Of a DNA stretch of 64,000 nucleotides, positions 24,221-37,080 are shown in pieces; positions within the stretch are counted from its first letter, which is position 1; each line of letters starts with the position of its first letter. The stretch is from Viscum album (Eukaryota > Streptophyta > Magnoliopsida > Santalales > Viscaceae): NCBI GenBank assembly GCA_963277665.1, contig OY728130.1, positions 1,365,910,393 to 1,365,974,392 on the forward strand, written 5' to 3'. Below the pieces are notes generated by a model. That model saw only the letters and a program-made list of their open reading frames with translations. It had not been told where the DNA came from and did no database searches. Position numbers and translations under genes: made by a program.

Positions 24221-27200
24221 ATACATCCTATTTGATTCATAATAATAATATTTAATAAAATAAATACACAAAATAAATTTTAGATGTCCTTTGAAAACTA
24301 TTTATAAAATCACAGTTAAAATCTCATTAAAAAACAACCATTTACACAAATTCCTCTTTAAAATAACACACCCTTATTAAAATAAACCAATCAACTCCAA
24401 ACACTCTTTCACAAAACCCTAATTCCTTTTTTAAATCATTTAAGAAAACTTTATGACACAACAATATTAATCATTTAAAATGAGCAACAAACCTCTATAT
24501 TTTACAAATTTTCATTTAAAACTTCACACACCCCTTGTTAAAAAGAAACTACAATTAAATACAATTTCAAAACATTCACATCCATTTATGAAAGCCAATC
24601 AGGTGAGTTTACAAACACTTGGCATGAAACCTAAGTCCATGCCAAGTGTATAAATCATTTTAAAGATATTTAAAAGAAAAAAAAGTATGTTGAACACGTA
24701 TAATTTTTTAAGAAACATTTCAAAACACTTGAATCATTTTAAAAGATCCACTTAGTAATTTTCAAAAATACATAAATCCCAAGAGAGGCACTTTATAAAA
24801 GATACATAGAAAACACATCGATTCATCCCAAATCAATCAGTGTTGTATAATTCCATCACATTATTCCAAATGTTGTTATAATAATAATACATTCCATAAT
24901 CATTTCATATTGTTGTAAGCTCTATAAGAATTTGTGATGTTACATGCTTCCATTGTCCAGTTATATCAATTATCCTTCACCACAACACTAGAGTCCCAAT
25001 AGATATGTTTCATAGTTAGTGACCACTCTTTCAACCATCTAATACATGTGTTCCATTTTACTACAAACACTATATTATCCCAATGATCCTTGGCTCACAC
25101 CAAATCAATTGGTTGTACACCCCAAGAACAATGTATATGCATCTCACATGAAGTACTATTGGTTCCTTCCTTTATAAATACACTTAAGAAAATCTATAAT
25201 CATGAACCCATTATATAATCAAGAATTTCCCAAGTGTCATTCCTTTCACACAAAGAATTTCCTTATGCCACTCATCACTAGAAGAAACTATGTTGTTTTC
25301 CCAATACTTTTAAGTACATCATGTCTCAAGTCAAAATAAGAAAATAACTATGGTACTAAACTAATAGATGGTTTGATTTTCCATAATCTATTTTCTAAAA
25401 TATTCAAAAAGACTTTATAAATGACATTACAAAGACTAGTCATTATAAAATACTTACCAAAACTCATATCGGTAACCTCTAGAATCAAAGTGATGAGAGT
25501 ATCTATAGTTAATAATTTATTCATATAATTTGTTAAAGTTGTAATAAAACAATAATTTATATATTTAGATATAAAATTATTCTAATAAGAAAATATGATT
25601 TGATAAAAATATGTTATTAAATTCTTAATGCCTTTATTTGTATCAACCCACATACCATTTTCAATATTTAACCTTAAAATATGGTTATTTATCCATCTAA
25701 CAATGTATTTTTGATAAAATAATGAAGTCTTTTTATAAAATTCATTAATATAAGCAATCATCGATCTCAAATTTCAATTTTGTTCTCTATTTAATAGTTT
25801 AATATCAAGTCAATTTTCTTGGTATGCAATTATTTTTCTAGAATCATCATTCAAAATAACTCCATGAATACTATGGTGCTTATCTCAAAATCATTAATTT
25901 TATTTCTAATGTTTTAATATTGAGTAATACCCCATCTATATAGTTCTTTGGTAATCACATGAATTATATCATGCATGTTCAACCAAGAAACAATTTGAAA
26001 ACATCTAAATTAACATATTTTAAAGTAATTAGGCTAGTATGTAAAAGTAAAACCTACAGTTGGTAGTGATACGTATGAGTTAAGGAATTATCCATAGTGG
26101 ATAAAATAAAAATATGTTAGGGATTTGGACTTGAAAGTAAATTCATCTAGCCACCATACATAAGAGGTAATTAATTTTACAAGAATAATAATCCCAATAC
26201 ATAATAGTAACCATTGCTTTATGAAGGTTCTATCTATTGCGATATCAAAATAACCACAGCCTCATGCCATGGAAGGTTGAGTTGTTCCACCATGGATTCT
26301 CAGGAGGAATATGGAGTAACATATAGAAGACCATGTTGTGGGAAGTCCAACCATTTCAAGAATTTTCTTGGGTGAATTTTAGTTCCACTGCAAATTTGGA
26401 TATGGACAAGCAATAATAATGGTAGTCACACTGAAAAAAGAGATGAAGGGAGTCGAGATAGGAAACCTCTTAAGAACTAAACCATGAACTATTCCTTAAT
26501 ATAGTGATATGAGAAGAAGGAAAGGAATAGATGATGCTATAACATGACATGTGTTGTTGTTTCATGGGATGCATCCCATGGTCTTCACTATTAAACATTT
26601 TTGTTTTTTTAGTGGATATTTCCCTATGCGGTCAATAATTTCTATTAGAGCCCATAAAATTCCACTGATCTACTGGATATTAAAATAATATTGTCCCCCA
26701 AAAATTTTAGTTCTTGTTTGAGTTTGACTCTTTATATTATATTTCAACCTTTAAATTCATTTGTCCAGATAAAATATTGAATTTGGTTTTTACAAGAACA
26801 AGTTGTCACTTTATTTTGAAGAAAATAAATACAAATTAAAAAAATAAAGAATTAAAAGATGAAAAATTGAGTACTATTATTTCCCCTTTATAATTTTAGC
26901 CAACAATAATATTAGTGACAGTATTATATGAGAATTTTATGACAGATAATAAGAAAATAAGAGACAAAAGAGAGGATTAATCTATAATGATTCAGATCCT
27001 ATATCTGTTGTATGTATTCTCTTACTACTTTAATTTATTGATTTTATGATGTGTTCATGAACTGCTTTTCTACTGCTTTTCTCCAATGTCTCCCCAAAAT
27101 CTCTTCCCAAATTACATTTCTTCTCTTTATAAATAAATTTTACATTGACTTAAATTTTTCTAAACTCACACACTAATCATCATTAATGCTACAAAAATGT

Positions 27201-27414
27201 ACATTCTTAATTTCAGGCTTCTGTCACTGCACTATAATTTTAGAAAAATTCTCCAGCCAATTCATGCTACCTCTTAATTACCTAGTATCCAGGAACTAAA
27301 AAATTCAGCAATGAATCTACCAAATTAAGACATTACAACATATATAGATAAATGAAACATGCATAAACTAGAAATTAAGAAACTATAAACATGTACCATA
27401 GACTATTGTTGTTG
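24221..27414. other. E3 leader/intron region, no gene seen
   Basis: AT-rich (about 24300-26000) and then mixed sequence between the Tnp2 start and the GC-rich leader. 25335-25385 matches 15300-15350 of E2. No coding region, promoter or further transposon end recognised. Confidence 0.55.
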
Positions 27415-27822
27415 TTGCTCCAGTGATGGAAGAGTCACCGTAGGAGGTGACGGCGGTGGCAGAGGTCGTGGAGGGGTTCGTGGAAGAGGTGGGGTTTACA
27501 TTGAAGGTGGGTTCGTGGCGAAGGTGGGTTCACAAAGAAGGAGGGATTCACAGTATAGGGGGGTTCGACGGTGGAGGTGGGGCACGTAGAGGAGGTGGGT
27601 CTGTGTCATAAGAGGGGTTCAGGGTGGAGGTGGGGTTCAACACGCGGTGGAGGTGGGATTCAGTGGCGAAGAAGAGGTTCATAGAGGAGGAGGGATTCGC
27701 GGCTGCGGAGGATGGCTTCGCAGCGGCGGAGGAGTTGACGGTTGAGGAGGAGGAGGCGGTGACGATAGGTGTCGGCTTCCGTGAGAGTTTGAGGTGTCCG
27801 AGAGGAGGAGATAGTTATGGTT
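27415..27822 (-). other. GC-rich leader exon of E3
   Basis: The plus strand has repeated GGTTC(G/A)-GGAGGTGGG units about 20-30 bp long (27470-27700) and ends GTCGGCTTCCGTGA, the same words as at 18725-18750 of E2. It lies between the TATA box and the transposase gene. It is probably the transcribed leader; no convincing protein. Confidence 0.5.
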
Positions 27823-27830
27823 TATTTATA
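27823..27830 (-). promoter_or_regulatory. TATA box of the E3 transposase promoter
   Basis: TATAAATA on the minus strand, followed downstream by a CT-rich leader (CTATCTCCTCCTCTCGG) and preceded by subterminal repeats. The equivalent position in E2 also has a TATA-like box. Confidence 0.55.
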
Positions 27831-27844
27831 AAAGTGAGTGAACC

Positions 27845-27985
27845 TTTTATCAGTACTAGCATAAAAGTGATGATAAAGGTATGTTTTATCAGCACTAAAA
27901 TAGAAAGTGCTGATAAAACATACCTTTATCAGCACTTTTTTAGCGCTGATAAAAGCCTATCTTTATCAACACTGATAAAACTATA
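27845..27985. repeat. Internal block of subterminal repeats in E3
   Basis: Six or more copies of CTTTTATCAGTACT / GTGCTGATAAAAC in both orientations next to the TATA box, as in E2 at 18801-18995. Confidence 0.8.
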
Positions 27986-29290
27986 ATGATAATAAATTGT
28001 TGATATTTTTATATATATTTATAAAATTATATGTATAATAAATATATATATATTTATTATATTTATAATTATATATAATTAATATATTTATTATAATTTT
28101 ATAATTATTTAAATATATCTATATTTATTTATAATTATAATTATAAATATTTGTATATATTTATTATAATTTTATAATTATTTAATAAATATGCATTTAT
28201 ATATATTTATTTAAATATTTATAAAATTATAAAAACTATATTTCTTATATTTATGATTTTATATATAATTAATATATTTATTATAATTTTATAATTATTT
28301 GAATATATCTATATTTATTTAGAATTATAATTATAAATATTAGTATTTATTTATAAATATTTGTATATATTTATTTAATTTTATATAACATTATATATGA
28401 ATAATAAATATATTTTTTATAAATTTATAATTATTTAAATATATATATATTTATTTGTAATTAAAAAATATAATAAATATTTATTTATTTATTTATTTAT
28501 AGTTGTAATTATAAATATATATATATATATTTATATATTTAAATAATTAAAAAATTATAAAAAATATATTTATAATTTTATAAATATATGTAATTAATAT
28601 ATTTATTATAATTTTACAATTATTTAAATATATCTATATTTATTTAGAATTATAATTATAACTATTTGTATTTATTTATAAATATTTGTATATAAATATA
28701 TATAATTAATATATTTATTATAATTTTATAATTATTTAAATATATCTATATTTATTTAGAATTATAATTATAACTATTTGTATTTATTTATAAATATTTA
28801 TATATATTTATAAATATATTTATTTAATTATATATATTTATAACTTTATAGGTATAATAAATATATTTAATATAATTTTATATTTATTTACATATGTATA
28901 TATTTATTTGTAGTTATAATTATAAACTATAAATAAATATATTTATAAATATTTGTATATAATTATAAATATATATATATATATATATAATTATAATAGA
29001 TGTATTTATTTTAATTTTATAATTATTTAAATATATATATATATATAGTTATAATTATAATTATAACCAAATATATTTAAAAAATATTTATATATAATTA
29101 AAATTTTATAATTATAAATATATTAAATATATTTATTATCTAAATATATTTATTGTAACATAACTATTTTTGAGAACATAATAGATTCATGGGTATAATA
29201 TTAATGAATCATATACCTAATAAAGAATGGATAATAAAAAACGAGTCATCTCAGATGGACAACATGAATAATAAGAAGGGTGTAATGTAT
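27986..29290. repeat. AT-rich minisatellite in E3
   Basis: About 1.3 kb of A/T with a long unit of roughly 100 bp recurring near 28075, 28265, 28590 and 28690; shared words include TTTATTATAATTTTATAATT and ATATCTATATTTATTTAGAA. The corresponding part of E2 is shorter, so copy number has changed since the two elements diverged. Confidence 0.75.
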
Positions 29291-29451
29291 AAATGAACAT
29301 TCTTGATGAATACATAACATATATGCACATCAATTATACTTACGCATCAATATATTTGTTGACCAAATTCATTGAAAACATATATATTAATTTATTTATA
29401 ATTATAATTATAAATATATATATGTATATATATATATATAAAGTATTTATA

Positions 29452-30318
29452 CTAGAAGGGTTTGAGGTAAACCCCTTTATTAAAAAGATAAAAAGGCAAC
29501 ATGAACCCCTTTTAAACTGGGTTAAGGGGAAACCCATTACAAGCCCGTAGGTCCACAGGGATCAAACCCAATACAAAACCCAGTACAAACTCATTACTGG
29601 GGCTCGAATGCTTAGAGATACAAAACCCAAACTTAAAAGAACCTATATGAGGTCAAGAGCCACTTTGGCTTATTCCATGCGGGTGGACCCCATGTATTCC
29701 GGTCTTCTGCGGCTTGTCGTGTCCTCCCTGGTTCCAGCCAGCTCAACCCCGACTGGCGGCCCAAACCTCCTCCACCGACGAGCAGCCACTGACCCTCCTC
29801 CTTTGTGGATCTGCTCGAGCGGCCCCTACCTCCCTCAGGAAGACCAGTGAGACCCCGCAGAGAACCCTGCGGCCCTTCGCCAATGCGGTCTCCACTGCGG
29901 ATCATCGTCGGACCGCCCAGCTTCGCTCCGCCATCCTCCACCGGCCTAGCCCAGCTACATCATTTCCTGTCAGAAGACCGTCATCAAAATCCATGCGACC
30001 AACCCCACCGGAGCTGATCCGTCGCACGACCTTCGATCGTGGAGGAGAATCGTCGTTCGACCAAATGACAACAAGACCAAGCCATTAGAAAATAGTATGA
30101 ATGCCAGATCTGAAGGCTCGCACACCATATCTGGCCACAAAGCGGTTTTGTTGAGTACATCTACCCTCCACCGCCTGAGACGCCACTGATGGCCATCGCC
30201 TGCCATCACCGCTGAAACCTCCTTCCCGCCATCAACCATCACAGATAAGAACACACCGCTGCCCGAGACGCCATCGAGGGCCGCCTTCACCGCCAGAGTT
30301 CCAAAGGAGAACATTTAA
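29452..30318 (-). mobile_element. GC-rich insertion of about 870 bp with 12-bp target duplication
   Basis: It is flanked by AAAGTATTTATA at 29440-29451 and 30319-30330. The E2 copy lacks it. The insert is far more GC-rich than the host AT sequence. On the minus strand it ends with AATAAAGGGGTTTACC and no poly(A) tail, and its last ~100 bp resemble the 22644-22750 insertion. Minus-strand open frames (30314-29970, 29941-29633) are not recognised. The long flanking repeat points to retroposition (a non-LTR element or a retrocopy). Confidence 0.65.
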
Positions 30319-30330
30319 AAAGTATTTATA

Positions 30331-30735
30331 TATAATTATAAATCTAATAAATCTAATATATCTAATATATCTAATAAAATTAATAAATCTAATAAATATA
30401 TTTATTATTTAAGGAAATTTATTATAATCTTATAATTATTTAAATATATATTTATTTAATTATAATCTTATAAATACTTTTTTTAAACATTATATATATA
30501 TATGAATTATTAAAAATATATATATTAATTATAAACATGCATTTTTTATTCAATGTATACAAATAAACATTATTTTTGAATATAAATATAATAATTTTAT
30601 ATAAATTAATAATATTTTTTATTAAAAACTTTTATTAGTGCTAAAAATAGCACTGATAAAGGCCCTCCTTTTATCAGTGATTTCTACTTAGCGTTGATAA
30701 AACCGTTCCATCCCTTGCCTGGATCTGTGGAAGTG
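30331..30735. repeat. Right arm and terminal repeat of E3
   Basis: TCTAATAAA repeats and AT sequence matching E2 at 19490-19785, then TTTTATCAGTGAT-type subterminal repeats (30625-30705), ending in CTGTGGAAGTG at 30735. The next three bases, CAA, would be the target duplication. Confidence 0.8.
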
Positions 30736-31704
30736 CAACTTTGTCTAGCTTGATCGGAAACTCTATCCTATAATTCTATAAATATAGTATATAAAATCAT
30801 GATAAACATGCAAGTATACTCAGTATGTTAATACTTAGAAACTCTTCTACTAGTATATAAGAATTATACTAAAACTTTAGTGAATTATCAATAAAACAAA
30901 ATGGTTACCTATTCTCTGATACCAAGGCTTACTCACCAAGAATTCATGAGTGATAAATGAATCGTTTAGTTACAAACTATTTATAACCCTATAGACGAAC
31001 AAGCATTCATCATATAAATGAATTATGATCCTCATTTGTAGAAATCATTAATGATAGTTATGTGTATAGGATTCCTGAGTGATAACATTTATCATTTAAT
31101 TATATAATATGATATACTATATAATGATATAGTAAAAAAAAATCATGCAATATTACAAAATTTTACCTCAATATTGAGGATCACACTCGCTGGGAAAAGG
31201 GGAAGAGGGTCCGTCATTAGGGATTTTCGTCAAGGAGTAGGGAATCTATATGGGGTTGTCGTTGGGAAGTGGGTGGGGTCAGGGTCATGAGGAACATATG
31301 TGATGGTGGGGTGAGGGGCGGTCGTTGTTGGGGTTTAGGGGTGATCCGTCGGGGAGAAGGGGAATCAGGGGGAGGGGCGAGTTGTCGGAGTGAAGGAGGA
31401 TCGCCATCGAGGAGAGGCATGACTGAGGGGGAAGGGTGGTCGTCGGCATCAGGAAGAGGTGGGGTCGAGGGGCGTTTGTCATCAGGGTTGTGGGATCGAG
31501 GGGAGGGGCTAGGGCATCGGGTGGGGGTTCAGATATTGGTTATTTTTTAAAGCTTAGCGGCGGTTTAAACAAAACTACGACTAAATATTAAAAAATAATG
31601 GTGGTTTTTTTGAGATCGCTACTATATTATAAATTATATTTAATACTATTTGTTTAGTGACATTTATTAGAATCACCACTAATACCTCTTTTTGTATTGT
31701 AGTG
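30736..31704 (-). mobile_element. Right end of a further CACTA-like element (E4)
   Basis: Ends at 31704 with TTTTTGTATTGTAGTG, whose complement is CACTACAATACAAAAA, a standard CACTA end. Inward are short inverted repeats (GGTGGTTTTTTT, GGCGGTTT, GTGATTCTAAT). At 31180-31540 there is a GC-rich block, like the leaders of E2 and E3; 30736-31157 is AT-rich with nothing recognised. The rest of E4 is not visible; it may lie left of E3, with E3 inserted into it. Confidence 0.5.
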
Positions 31705-31815
31705 TCTGCACCAATTGGACCATGTGGAATAAAGAAATTCGTCTATACTAACATATCTAGGAACATGAAGTTCGGCGATGCCATTATGGGTTGGAAGACT
31801 CATCATCAAAACCAA

Positions 31816-32518
31816 GAGACATCGCAAAATGAAGGAACTTGAGACAATCTAAGTCATAAAAGTTGCTCTGGGTTGGGATCTGAATAGGCACATAACTAGG
31901 GAAGGGGCAATGTCGGGTGAACGAAACCAATAATCCGACCTCAAGAATGATGAGAATTTAGAAGAGTGAAGGGTGTGGGGACTAAAAATGGGGTCTGGGG
32001 GGAAGGAGGAACTAAGGAGAAGGAGAAACATAAGTCCATCATTAAGGGGAAATAATCAGGGTAGGAAGGTTGGACCACATGGGAGAAACCCTAGAGAGCG
32101 ATCAAGGATGGGAGAATCCTAAGAGAAAACAAATACATCTTGAATCCTTTTTTAGGGTCATTTGTTCAGTTAGTCTGGAGTTTTTTTAGTTATTTATATT
32201 TATGGTGAGTACTATGGTCATGTGTTTGGACTGTTTTTATGTTTATTGGTATTCATATAACGATGGATTTATTCTTATTTTAATTTATTATTCAGTTATA
32301 TTAGGCATCATGAGTTTATAAATTAATTTATATCGCATACAAATTGTATGTTCATTTTGGAAGCATTTTATGTATATACATGTCATTCTGGATTCTCGAC
32401 AAAATCTAACTATAACTGTTTATTAGCCCATGAGTGGGTAAATTATTTTACAATGATAGGTTGAGACTTGCGGCACTAGTCACCGACCCTTAAGGATCGA
32501 GGAATGCACTTGGGGTTG
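31816..32518. repeat. Direct repeat copy 1 (~0.7 kb)
   Basis: Aligns over its whole length with 40162-40855 in the same orientation; shared words include GAGAAACATAAGTCCATC, GTCATTTGT, CATACAAATTGTATGTTC and GACTTGCGGCACTAGTCA. This copy has about 14 extra bases (CACCGACCCTTAAG) near 32486. It shows no clear TG...CA ends, so LTRs are not proven. Confidence 0.75.
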
Positions 32519-32664
32519 GACAAATTGGAGACACGTTGGTGTGTCTTTCACCATGATAGTGATAATCTAGGGGCCTCAGTAGAGGTTTTGATTTGTTCCC
32601 CCTCAGACGGGAGTCCCAAAGAAGGATTTGACCTACCATCGATGGTAAGAAAAAGGGGCCCAAA

Positions 32665-32850
32665 TGATGGATCATGTAGGTGAGAGATGGGAGAGATGAA
32701 GGGGGTTATGTAGGTGAGGGATGGTTGAGATGAAGGGGTATCATGTGGGTGAGGGTTGGGTAAGCTGAAGGGGTCTCGTGCATGGTAGATCTGGGCAGAC
32801 TGGAAGTGTTTCATGTTGGGTGGACCTGGGAAAGCTAGAAGTAACTTATT
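32665..32850. repeat. Diverged tandem repeat, unit about 36-40 bp
   Basis: Four or five units of CATGTAGGTGAGGGATGG followed by GAGATGAAGGGGT, each decayed further to the right. Non-coding. Confidence 0.65.
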
Positions 32851-35296
32851 AATGATGGAAATCCTGGGAAAACACTTGGTTGAGGCCTTGATCTAGGATC
32901 CAAGGGTTTCCTCAGGTGTCTATGTAAGGGTCTCACACATGTCCTGGGTTTGAGAGGATACCTTCTCGCTAGTACTTGTCAGCTAGGGGGAGTGGATCCT
33001 CTTACAGGCCTCTTTTGTTTCAAACACAGGATGAACCTTAATCCCTTTATCCCCCTTAATTTCCTATTTTATTGGGTTTTAGAGAGATTCCTATGTGTTT
33101 TGAAGTCCTGGGTGAAGGACTAGGCATATTATATCTTCTTATGAATATTTCTTCTTGATTGTATATCACTAGCTAGAAGCCTAACTGCCTGATGCAGGTA
33201 CTCCTTGTAGAGTTGTACACTCTATTAGACATTGTCCCCTCTACTAGGAATATCTATCCCTACTATATCCTTCATGTGTATATTAATCTATAATACCTAC
33301 TATTTTTCCTAGTCCTATTCCTACCTCAGATCCCTGAGTTTGACACGACCCATGACTCCCAAATGTCTGTGATGTCTTATGACAAAACTTCTCCAGATAC
33401 CCCATCTAGAAACATGCTCTACACTGCTTTGATAGTCAATGGAACTAAGCCTGAACACTACCCTTACTCCCACACTATAAATATGTCATTGATGATCCAC
33501 TCTACAATGGAATCCTCGAGACTCTATTTTGAGTACCACATTGGGTCTCCTCATGGACCCAATTCTGACTGACTGGAGATCTATTATTTTTGTCACCTGA
33601 AATCATTGTTCAATTTGATATAGTCCCATACATAATTTTATGCTCGGTTATAAGGTATTGGTTCAATACCTATGAGAATGAGTCTAACCTAAAGATTTTT
33701 CCTACACCCTAATAGCATGTTGAAATCCATCCTCAAGCTATCGCACCATGGAGATGTCATCTCATTCCATAGTCAGTGTGAAACACATTAGGTCCATAAG
33801 CCTCCCATCATAATCCATGACTAAATTATCTCCATACTATAAATGAATAAACTCCCAGGATTGATCTTGTCTTGGGATCTAAGGAAAAAAGTTATCAAAA
33901 AATATATCTTGAAAATACTTCCACATCATCCCCTCATGCCTTTCCGCCTGTACCTATACATCCCACAAGAGATTCATCATTCCCTTCAGTATATATGTTT
34001 CCAACTTCACCCTCAAAGATGGGAATGTCTAAGTCTAATTAAAAATATTTTTCACATACTTTATCCAACACTCTATCATCTACATCCCATACTCTCTCTG
34101 GAACAAAATAGGGTGCTACGACTAGAAATCTCACATCAAATATTCCATGTACAACTCAACTTCACAAGATCCTTGATCAATTCTCTAAATAACTTGCACT
34201 AAGATCACTTTGAGATACTCATCCCTCCATGACCCAAACTCATCTTCTTATTGTATCCCAAACTCATCAACCTAATGCGGTTTTCCTACCCGCCTTAGTG
34301 CATCCACCTATAGATCATGATCACCTCTACCCCCAAAGGACTCATCACATGAACACCCTAGAAACACCACATACCTTCCCTCCTAACACTCTAGTGGTGG
34401 CTGTATATGTGGAATCACAGTGAGAACCATATAACATAATCATTAAAAATATAACACCTCAGATATTGAAAATAAGGAAACCTATAATATTCAATGCACT
34501 CACAGTCCTTAAACTTCCTTACCACCGTGTTGTATATCATCTGGCCATATAACCCCTTGCTTACCCATATCAGATTCAAGAATCATATATAGCATATAAA
34601 TGTAGGATTTTATACTCATCACATCGGTAATCACATACCTGGGTTAGATGAGTAGAATTCCACCAAGAGATATATAGGAAACCACTATTTATTCTATTAT
34701 TGACACTATAAAGATCATAACCCCACTTTGATTTTCAAAACCACTACCTTTAATTGGGTTAGTTGTGTATAATTACAACAAGATACTATACAGGAAAACA
34801 CTTTTTAGTATACTGTTGACACTTTAAACCAATCACCCTTTTCTTTTATTCCATATTCTAAGAAATAATCATAATCAAACATGTATATCATGTGATCCAT
34901 AAGAACATATCATGATTCATGAGTGCTCCCTGTTATCTCTCGAACTAAGAGTCCAAACAAAATTCAATAACATAAAATATTTATCAGTTAGAATCAAATA
35001 ACTAAAATGTATCCATGAAAATCTTAAATAAAAATACAATTTCCCCTAGTGGCTTGGAATTTAGTTCATGTAGGTGTTATCCAGACATAAAACATAACAT
35101 TCAACCCAAGCTCTAACACATTCATAGACAACCCGTGTACCATAACTCAAATAAAAAATCACTTTTAATATTTGTGATTTAATAGCACCTGATAACAACT
35201 AGCACTATCACCACTTTGTAAACAAACTCTTTTAATACCACTTTTTAATCAACCTGATAAGGACTACCTTGTAATACTTAGGATCTAATACCACTT
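32851..35296. other. Unassigned repeat debris
   Basis: Mixed sequence with many CCTCATACTCC-like stretches. Plus-strand open frames at 33363, 33843 and 34229 show no known motif and have low-complexity His/Pro/Leu composition. The right edge (35281-35293) is a primer-binding-site relic, so part of this is probably the internal region of a decayed retrotransposon. Confidence 0.4.
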
Positions 35297-36660
35297 TGTG
35301 ATGTCCCCATCCTAGTTTACTCTGAATATTAATTGGAATGAGTCACCATGAGGCCTTAGGCGCCCCTCCTCATGCTCCAAGGGCTACCAACTAACAAAAA
35401 GGGTCTATTAGGTGATAGTGGACATACTATATCCTCTGGTGATAATAATAATAACAACAAAAACAACAAAAACAACATTTTTTAAGTGATTAATCAAAAA
35501 AAGGGGATGTAATTTTAAATAATGGAAATATTAATCCAAAATATACATTCTATATAAACCAAATAGTATCCACATGTCATGCCAATCATACAAAATAAGA
35601 AGGATAGCCCATGGGTTGATCATATATTTACATGAACAAAAATAACCCAAAATATCACCAACCTGACACCGAGTAATCACCCATCCTAACTACCAAAAAC
35701 CATTATATCAAGATCGTTCTCCCTTTACATGACCTTTTCCACTAAGATCCTGGTGTTGAGCTTTTCTCCTTTTATATACTCAAAACAATATAGTTTTCAT
35801 ATAACAACTTAACTCTTTATTTCACATTAATTCATGATTTATTACATAATATTACACTTAATACAACTCATAATATCGAGAAGTCTAGTGTCTTTTGGAA
35901 TTAGGTACATAGCATAACATCTTGAACATGGGATACAACAACATTAAATAAAACTTCCTTAACATGCTTTTAAAATTTCATGGCTTTTTAAAACTACACG
36001 GGATAACTTGGAGACATATATAAGAAAGGGGTGATCTATAAAGCCCAGTAAGGGAATAAAAAAGTCATAACATGAAGAAGATGATACATGTTAGACAATA
36101 GGCATGTCAATGAAGAATAAAAGAAACATGAACAATATGGCATGGTATAGCATGATAATCATAACATTGAAAATGTGGAAACAATTTAAAACACCGAATC
36201 ATAAACATAGTTCATGGCTAAACCCATCAAGAAATCATGGTGGATAATGTCCCATAAAGGAATCAGGTTCACTCTCTGTCCCAACATGATATATCATGAT
36301 ACTAAACATTACCCAATGCATTAGAGCGCTATCTGAGCGCACCCATTATATTCATTTCATTTCCATGCTTAAGTGTGCCACATAGATCATACAACATGGA
36401 TTCATTCATCATTATAATTTATTCCATGATCAGGGAATGTGGAATAAATACATATAATTACATAATCAATAAGTATATGTTCATAAATGTGAATACCCTT
36501 GATAGAAAAATGGGTACGGTATTCACTGCACAATTTTTTTTGCATAGAAAACTGTAGTGAAATTTCAGAAGCATAATGATGTTACTTAAAAAATCATAAA
36601 AGGGATTGATGAGAAATAAATTTGTATATCACTACCCAAAACACTACCCTAACTACCCAC
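35281..36660 (-). mobile_element. Relic of a gypsy primer-binding site and LTR, copy 1
   Basis: The minus strand has TGGTATTAGATCC (35293-35281), one or two changes from the initiator-Met tRNA primer site, directly after a TGTGATGTCC LTR edge at 35297. To the right, GGGGTGATCTATAAAGCCCAGTAAGG (near 36029) resembles the GGGGTGAGTATACT motif in the LTRs of element A. The LTR's far end could not be placed. Confidence 0.45.
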
Positions 36661-36884
36661 TTAGAAGGCCAGGGCATTAGTAATTATTCAAGTGTTTGAT
36701 TTGTAGAGGTTCTGGTGTGTAGAGGATCAATTGAAATTTAAGGATGGAAACACTCTTTAAATTTCACTTGGACTTACCATTTATAGGAAATCATATCATT
36801 TATAATTAGAATTTACAATTTAAGTTCATATGTGCATATATACATAATACAAGGTTCAATTAAATGGATTTTCATTCATGGTTT

Positions 36885-37080
36885 ATAAAGGCCCATACAC
36901 TTTATAAATTGAATTTGACACCCATTTAATTACAACCAGTACCCCTTATATTCAATCTCAAAATGTAATGGGTAAAATATGATGGCTCGATTCAATGAAT
37001 TACCCTTTCCACTTTATAAAGGCCCGTACACTTTATAAATTGGAATTGGTAGTCGTGTAATCGCAGCCAAATCCCAACTC
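36885..37080. repeat. Two copies of a ~126-bp repeat
   Basis: TTTATAAAGGCCC(A/G)TACACTTTATAAATTG occurs near 36886 and again near 37013, each followed by similar sequence (GTAATCGCAGCC / TTAATTACAACC). Non-coding. Confidence 0.6.

Larger units (their letters stand above)
7485..30735 (-). mobile_element. CACTA transposon E3, minus strand, interrupted by E2
   Basis: The right end is at 30735: the reverse complement starts CACTTCCACAG, followed inward by TTTATCAG/CACTGATAAA subterminal repeats. Going leftward on the minus strand come a TATA box, a GC-rich leader, a Tnp2 gene (24220 to 20858), and a second gene with a C48 peptidase whose exons lie on both sides of E2 (20790-19888 and 10438 to about 7840). 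The left terminal repeats that should follow the second gene are absent, and E1 ends at 7484, so E1 has probably inserted into or replaced that end. This continuity across E2 is the main evidence that 7485-10438 and 19885-30735 belong to one element. Confidence 0.7.

Noticed and set aside
29608..30314. Several frames in the GC-rich insertion
   Set aside because: No recognised domain, overlapping on both strands; kept only as content of the insertion.
33363..34423. Plus-strand frames of 64-119 aa
   Set aside because: Low-complexity His/Pro/Leu composition with no motif and no neighbouring gene signals.
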